Shown piece by piece: positions 33,907 to 38,632 of a stretch of DNA of 38,632 nt (the first letter of the stretch is position 1; each line of letters starts with the position of its first letter). The stretch comes from CAZSMK01 sp964608095 (GTDB lineage: Bacteria; Sumerlaeota; Sumerlaeia; MWCT01; JAGHBZ01): NCBI GenBank assembly GCA_964608095.1, contig CAZSMK010000053.1:1-38632 (forward strand), given 5' to 3'. Made by a program: the position numbers and the translations under genes. The notes under the pieces were generated by a model. The model saw nothing but the letters and a program-made list of their open reading frames with translations. It was not told the DNA's origin and searched no databases.

Positions 33907-34518
33907 TTGTCAAAGGACGAAAAAAATACCATGAAAAACGACGAGCAGGAGCGAGAGGGCGAGATTACGGACTTGACACGCCGTTTGCTTTCAGCATTGG
34001 GCGAGGATCTCGAGCGTCCGGGGTTAGTGGAGACGCCTGAACGTGTCGCACGCTCCTATATGTTCTTGACCCAGGGGTATCATCAAAGTCTCGATCAAAT
34101 CGTGAACAATGCCATTTTCGAGGAAAAATGCGACGAGATGGTGTTGGTAAAAAATATCCATTTCTTCAGTCTTTGTGAACATCACATTCTCCCCTTCTGG
34201 GGTGTATGTCACGTAGGATATCTTCCGATGGGCAAGATAATCGGCATAAGCAAGATACCACGCATCGTAGACATGTTTTCACGCCGATTGCAGCTCCAGG
34301 AGCGTATGACGTACCAGATTGCAGAGGCGCTGAATTCCGTCATCAATACCCGGGGAGTTGGAGTGGTAACTGAAGCCTATCATCTGTGCATGATGATGCG
34401 AGGCGTCCAGAAGCAGGAATCGCGTACGCTTGCCAGTGCGATGCTCGGTGGATTCAGAACGCGCGAACAAACCCGGCTGGAGTTTCTCTCGCTCATCGGA
34501 CACCATAATCAAATCTAA
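33907..34518 (+). CDS. folE: GTP cyclohydrolase I
   Basis: Converts GTP to 7,8-dihydroneopterin triphosphate, the first step to folate (and, in some bacteria, to queuosine). The 203-residue protein has the usual signatures: ERPGLVETPERVARSY, SLCEHHILPFWG with zinc ligands C90 and H93, KIIGISKIPRIVD, and YHLCMMMRGVQK with zinc ligand C161. I chose the TTG at 33907 because AAAGGA lies six bases upstream; an ATG at 33931 is less well spaced but would keep the whole conserved domain. It follows the GNAT-like gene after 159 bases. No other folate gene is near. Confidence 0.96.
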   Translation: MSKDEKNTMKNDEQEREGEITDLTRRLLSALGEDLERPGLVETPERVARSYMFLTQGYHQSLDQIVNNAIFEEKCDEMVLVKNIHFFSLCEHHILPFWGVCHVGYLPMGKIIGISKIPRIVDMFSRRLQLQERMTYQIAEALNSVINTRGVGVVTEAYHLCMMMRGVQKQESRTLASAMLGGFRTREQTRLEFLSLIGHHNQI

Positions 34519-34767
34519 CCCAGGTTCCGCAGTTTTAAGGATAGATCTACGTAAGATTGCATGTTTCCGGCCAATTTTGGGTAAAAGTCTCCACTACATT
34601 TTTGATTTTATTTGGTTTGGTAGATAAACGTAGGATACGCGTCCTCGCTTGTCGTCCTTATAGCGTAACACTTTTCGGTAATACTAATGACTCACGGCTG
34701 ACAACCGAGACGGTTGTCCTACGTAGTAATACTAAACGCTTAAAGAGAAGAGTATAGAAAAACTTAG
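34519..34767. other. repeat-bearing intergenic region after folE
   Basis: No gene. The inverted words ACGTAGGA (34628-34635) and TCCTACGT (about 34717-34724) bracket a segment that contains a stable hairpin. It ends at a stop codon (TAG, 34765-34767) that closes the frame upstream of the next open frame. Confidence 0.45.
34677..34735. repeat. hairpin flanked by 10-base direct repeats
   Basis: GTAATACTAA occurs at 34678-34687 and 34726-34735. Between them the arms GACAACCG (34700-34707) and CGGTTGTC (34711-34718) form an 8-base-pair stem with an AGA loop. The arrangement resembles a tiny non-autonomous insertion with a target duplication, but the age and mechanism are unknown. Confidence 0.5.
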
Positions 34768-36177
34768 GGTTGCCCCCTAAACTCCCCAAGCGTTCTGTGC
34801 TCATCATCTCCGAATGACATTAATCTCAAGGCACACCTGAACAACTTCCTGTGCTGTGAGAACGATTTCACGGTTGCCGAGGTATTCTTACACTCGGTAT
34901 CGTTCTCCGGAGATTATTACCACGTGATAACAAGCGATGATGCCAGCCATATCACCTACAGCGCCCCGCACTGGCTCGATGAAAACCTCGATGGCGATGC
35001 AGATGATGCGCCAAATGATCACAAATATCCCGTGTGCTTTAGAAGATCATTGTCTCCTTCAGATAATTTGTATATGAAAGCAACGGTCAAACTTGTAGCG
35101 AAACCCGAGAGTCTTGTTCTGGGTGGAACACTTGAAATAGAAGGAGATGGACCCGGAACAATGGATTTTGCAAAAACCATCGCTGCATCAATACCCTCTC
35201 CACCACCGCAGTATCCAAACATGATCGGAATCATAGACAAAGAATGTTCCCAGCCTTTTGCTCAGGCAATAGACATCTTCGATCCTATGGAAATCGAGTG
35301 GAAGGTATCACTTAATGGAACGCCTTCTCTACTGGTGAACACAAGTTCCAATCAGGTGTACATCACCTGGGATAATCCTAAGCCAGGGAGTACATATCAT
35401 ACGTTACTTCATACTGGTTGCAAATCCGCTGATGGCGTTTCAGGTATAGTGGGAACAAATGACGATCTTGTTTTAGTGAAGATTTGGGATAAGTTTAAAA
35501 CAAAAGCAATACAAACAATAGGGCGAAAACCTAACAATATATTACTTACATATTATGGATTCTTTGATACAAATAATAACGGAGTTTGGGATGCGGGAAT
35601 AGATGTAGATAAGAATAGTCCTTCTACCTGTGGAGCAGTATATTATCATGAACTTCTGAGTAGTGGAAATGGACAATGTCATTCATGGGCAGAGATGTTA
35701 CATATGGTTCTTTGTGGACAGGGTTTGGATAAGATAAATGGAGAAAATAATAAAAAAATAAGAGTGGAGAACAAAAGTAGTTATGTGGCATTTGCGATTA
35801 AGAACTGGAATATTACTGGTACATCACCAAGGATAATTATTGATTCTGATGCAGGAGTTGATGGTTTATCCCCCTATATTCCAGATCCCTCTTCTGATGA
35901 AGCAGCTGATGCTCCTGGTGAAGCAGGACAAGGGAATTCACCGAATTCACCATCAAATTTCATGCTTCATTTTATCGTGAAATGCAATAACTATTTTTAT
36001 GATCCCTCTTATGGACTTGGACCATATACTGATTTAAAAAAATATGAAAATGACGCTTTTGACGGAAGTATAATTTTAGAAAATTCACAATATAAGCTTA
36101 AGGATCTTCCCCCGAACAATAATGACCCATCTGACAGAACGGATGAAATTTGTGATTACACTGAAAAAAATTTTTAG
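34768..36177 (+). pseudogene. transglutaminase-like secreted-type protein, probably 5'-truncated
   Basis: From the first possible start, a GTG at 34924, there are 417 residues. The same frame is open and protein-like for a further 52 codons upstream (from 34768) without any ATG, GTG or TTG, and no signal peptide is present, so the 5' end seems lost. The C-terminal half looks like a transglutaminase-like cysteine domain: C252 in GQCHSWAEML, H349 in NFMLHFIVK and D360 in YFYDPSYG (counted from the GTG). The N-terminal half is beta-rich with repeated Asp-rich loops (DENLDGDADDAPND). Fold assignment is inference from the Cys-His-Asp order. Base composition turns AT-rich from about 35400. Confidence 0.6.
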
Positions 36178-36210
36178 CATTAAATAAAATTTGTGATTTG
36201 GAGGGACGTG

Positions 36211-37536
36211 ATGAAAAACTTATGTCAATATTATCAAAGATGTGCTACTATATTAGTTCTTGTTCTGATCATATCGTCCTGTTTTGCGAACGAAAGAGAT
36301 AAGATTGATCAGTGTCCGGCTATTCGGGCACAGGCAGTGTTTAATGACCTACTCGCCGCAAAAACTGTGAAGGAAATTGAAGAGGTAGTCAATGTGGCAA
36401 AAGGGACACTTGCCTGGAATTCAAAGGAGGTTCTCCTCGCTGGCCTTATCAAAGGACTACGGATCGGCGATGCATTGGAAACAGATGTACGTTCACCATC
36501 GGAAACCCATAATCTCAATACTCTTTCAGGACGTTGTTCATTTGCTTTAGAACAAATGATGGACATTTCTCTAAAGACATCAGGATATCCAGAAGCATTC
36601 CCATATAAGGATGCACGATCTGTGGCAGAAAGGCATTTTTATCGGGAAAAATGTAAGAGAAATGGTTTACTTGAACCTTCGATTGAATCATTGCCCCTTC
36701 AGAATAAAATTAAACTTGCTCAATCCACATCGACAGATCCGGTAATCCTCAGGACATTATGTTTTGATGATAATGAAACGGTAAGAAAACATGTTGCTGA
36801 AAATGTTAATGCTCCCTATGATGCGGTTTCTTTTCTTTATTCTCAAGGAAATGATGCCGCAAGCACGAGAGTTAAAGCACATATTGAACCCAAATCTCAT
36901 AAGGCAGCCATGAACCTCGTGCACTCAACAAATGATGAGGAAATGAAAGACGAGGTTGAATTAATTAAAAAAGAATTTCCCGAAGAGGGGCTTTTGATAA
37001 TCATTAATGAACTTTTGGAAAGAAGTCGGCTTGTAAGTAAAAGCGAAATCCTGAAGGAAGATTTTTCTATAAAGGATGTTTCATTTTTAAAAGAGACAAA
37101 AGCACAAAAAATACGGTCTCTAAGAGCACTCCAAATGTTACTCGGAATAATGGTAGCAGATGTCAAGCAGATTGAAAATCCGGTGTTCTACAACGAAGCC
37201 TGGAAAAACGTACGGAAGAAGGTGTTCCTCATGGAGTTGACTTTTAAAAACCAGGTTGATGGTGCAATTTTTTCACTCCCGCGAGATACACAACTCCAAT
37301 GGGCGGGTGATCCTGATACGGGACGTAGCAATTTACGGACACTTGCGCTTATTAATAACGAAACGGTACACACACATCTTTCATCAAATCCCTCAACGCC
37401 TATAGATGTCATAAATTTTCTCATGGATACTGCGGATTCAGAAGCAATAAGAAACAATTTGGCGGAAATGATGAAGCGCGCACATACTCTAGCGACAGAT
37501 TATGATGTGCTCAATCTCAAACCCAACAAAGAGTGA
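36211..37536 (+). CDS. putative lipoprotein with LRV-like repeats
   Basis: 441 residues from the ATG at 36211, five bases after GGAGGG (36200-36205). The N-terminal signal (ATILVLVLIISSC) ends in a lipobox-like ISSC, so Cys24 would be lipidated and the protein anchored in a membrane. Two matching segments, LRTLCFDDNETVRKHVAENVN (180-200) followed by APYDAVSFLYS, and LRTLALINNETVHTHLSSNPS (375-395) followed by TPIDVINFLMD, resemble leucine-rich-repeat-variant (LRV) units. The rest is helical and unrecognised. Gaps of 33 and 20 bases link it to the genes on either side, so an operon is likely. AT-rich compared with the housekeeping block. Confidence 0.72.
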   Translation: MKNLCQYYQRCATILVLVLIISSCFANERDKIDQCPAIRAQAVFNDLLAAKTVKEIEEVVNVAKGTLAWNSKEVLLAGLIKGLRIGDALETDVRSPSETHNLNTLSGRCSFALEQMMDISLKTSGYPEAFPYKDARSVAERHFYREKCKRNGLLEPSIESLPLQNKIKLAQSTSTDPVILRTLCFDDNETVRKHVAENVNAPYDAVSFLYSQGNDAASTRVKAHIEPKSHKAAMNLVHSTNDEEMKDEVELIKKEFPEEGLLIIINELLERSRLVSKSEILKEDFSIKDVSFLKETKAQKIRSLRALQMLLGIMVADVKQIENPVFYNEAWKNVRKKVFLMELTFKNQVDGAIFSLPRDTQLQWAGDPDTGRSNLRTLALINNETVHTHLSSNPSTPIDVINFLMDTADSEAIRNNLAEMMKRAHTLATDYDVLNLKPNKE

Positions 37537-37556
37537 ATTATATTTAGGTTTTTATA

Positions 37557-38524
37557 ATGCAGAGGAAGAAAATAGTAGGGAATTTGTTTCAATATGTTGC
37601 TTTCGCGATATTGTGTTTTATTATTTCAATCGCAACGCAACATTCTTTTTCTGAGCAGGAGGGTACAGCAGTTCCGGAATACGGGATGATTTCGGGAAAC
37701 AATGTATTCCTTTATGAAGTTAATCCCGCGAGAAATAACGGAATTGATCTTGTTAAATATGAACTTGGATTACAGGCAACGAAAAGGATATTTCGGATAC
37801 CATTGCGAGAAAGCAATCAATTCCCTATAAAATGGAGAATCTGGGGAGATCACATCTGGGGCTTACGAGGTGGTTATGCTTTACCCAATACCCCTCAATA
37901 TCAGATTGCAAGGATTCCCTTTCAAAATCTAGAAAAATATGACGCGATAAAGATCAGGGAAGAATACAAACCACCCGCCAGGCTCAAGACTTTTCCGGAA
38001 GGTATTGCTGAGGCAATGCCGGAATTCCAGCTTGTCAATTATGCATTAGGCTGCGGCCCACTCCAACAAATGCATGGTCATGTATTGTATAAATTTCTTG
38101 AAGGCCCTTTTCATTACGGGTTTCTTCCTGTAACCGATAAGGTATGCAGGGTATTTGCCCTGGTTAAGGACCGTATTCATGTGTGGGAGTATTCCCCGGA
38201 GGTAGATCCTGAATCAGGTTTCTGGAAGGGCCCCTTTGTGGAGAAAGAATCTATGGCCTCATCATTTGCCGAACCATTCCGGGTATTTCTCGATGGTGAC
38301 GGTTATCTTTTCCTGACGAATTCCGGCACGATCTACGGCACAACACGGGATGAGGAAGGCACACTGAAGACGGTCGAGGTGTGGAATCGTCAGGATGAGC
38401 CAGTATAGGTCGCCCTCTTCGATGTCGATACTGGCAAAGCGCATGCCTTTTGCCGCACCGTACGATTCGAGATGTCAGATTCACCAAAACCCATCCCCCT
38501 GCCTGATGATATTGCGGAACGCCT
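37557..38524 (+). pseudogene. secreted protein interrupted by an in-frame TAG
   Basis: 283 residues to a TAG at 38406-38408. An N-terminal signal peptide (VAFAILCFIISIA, cleavage near HSFS) leads to a beta-rich domain with repeated strand-turn units (YGMISGNNVFLYEV, RIWGDHIWGLRGG, FLDGDGYLFLTNS), possibly a propeller-like fold. Directly after the TAG the same frame reads VALFDVDTGKAHAFCRTVRF and on to DDIAERLPD near 38530, which is clearly protein-like. A single nonsense change, an error, or readthrough would explain it. No family recognised. Last gene of the AT-rich cluster. Confidence 0.6.
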
Positions 38525-38530
38525 CCCCGA

Positions 38531-38632
38531 CCTTAACCCAAGTTCGACAGTTTACCCTTTGAAGACCTTTTTTTTGTCTTTTTTTCGGGGTATGATTAGC
38601 CGCAAGTCCTTGTATGACGTAGGGGTACTTTT
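38531..38632. other. right-edge sequence, possible junction with another element
   Basis: After the coding-like DDIAERLPD the sequence changes character: two T runs (TTTTTTTT at about 38569 and TTTTTTT at 38580) and CGGGGTATGATTAGCCGC. It looks like an insertion-sequence end or other non-coding boundary, but too little is visible to say. Confidence 0.25.

Noticed and set aside
1..38632. CRISPR array
   Set aside because: No regularly spaced repeats of 23-40 bases with unique spacers and no cas genes; the repeats found are dispersed and palindromic.

Overview
The window looks like a chromosomal fragment of an uncultured Gram-negative-type bacterium. It has signal peptides, a lipoprotein, a type IV pilin-like gene, an AlgD-type nucleotide-sugar dehydrogenase, and bacterial housekeeping genes (trmD, rpe, dnaJ, htpX, rdgB, rpsT, tdk, folE). 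The mix of a DUF1844 protein, an orphan type IV pilin-like gene, a Memo-AMMECR1 fusion and a B12-type radical SAM protein resembles candidate-phylum genomes (Omnitrophota, Sumerlaeota, Hydrogenedentota or similar). That placement is inference; nothing here fixes the phylum. Both tRNA genes encode CCA.

Layout. 1-520: left edge with dispersed palindromic repeats and no convincing gene. 520-8320: housekeeping block with trmD away from its usual ribosomal neighbours, a membrane TPR protein, rpe, dnaJ and htpX, rdgB, tRNA-Pro(TGG), tRNA-Arg(TCT), a YbjQ-family protein and rpsT. 8254-11226: DUF1844 operon with two small membrane proteins, a pilin-like protein with a strong terminator, and an anchored protein of unknown function. 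11403-16872: B12-binding-type radical SAM protein, an exported Memo-AMMECR1 fusion, and an exported metallophosphoesterase with a CBM9-like tail. 16941-21570: three-gene minus-strand polysaccharide operon (heparinase II/III-like, GDP-mannose/UDP-glucose dehydrogenase, GT4 glycosyltransferase), consistent with making or trimming a uronate-containing exopolysaccharide.

21781-31171 is an accessory defence island: a decayed mobile-element primase/helicase remnant, then on the minus strand mod (large beta-class DNA methyltransferase), a NYN-domain predicted RNase, res (helicase-nuclease) and a KAP-family P-loop NTPase whose frame breaks at a ten-base A run. Mod and Res together are a type III-like restriction-modification system. 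The interposed NYN gene sits behind a UUCG-loop terminator, and a palindrome overlying a near-consensus promoter lies between NYN and res. I judge this the best candidate for a composite or variant defence system in the window.

32061-34518: tdk, a GNAT-like acyltransferase and folE. 34768-38632: AT-leaning secreted or lipoprotein genes (transglutaminase-like protein without a proper start, LRV-like lipoprotein, secreted protein interrupted by an in-frame TAG), which look like recently acquired, partly decaying accessory genes. Copies of a 72-base repeat with a 9-11 bp-arm palindrome occur near both ends of the window.
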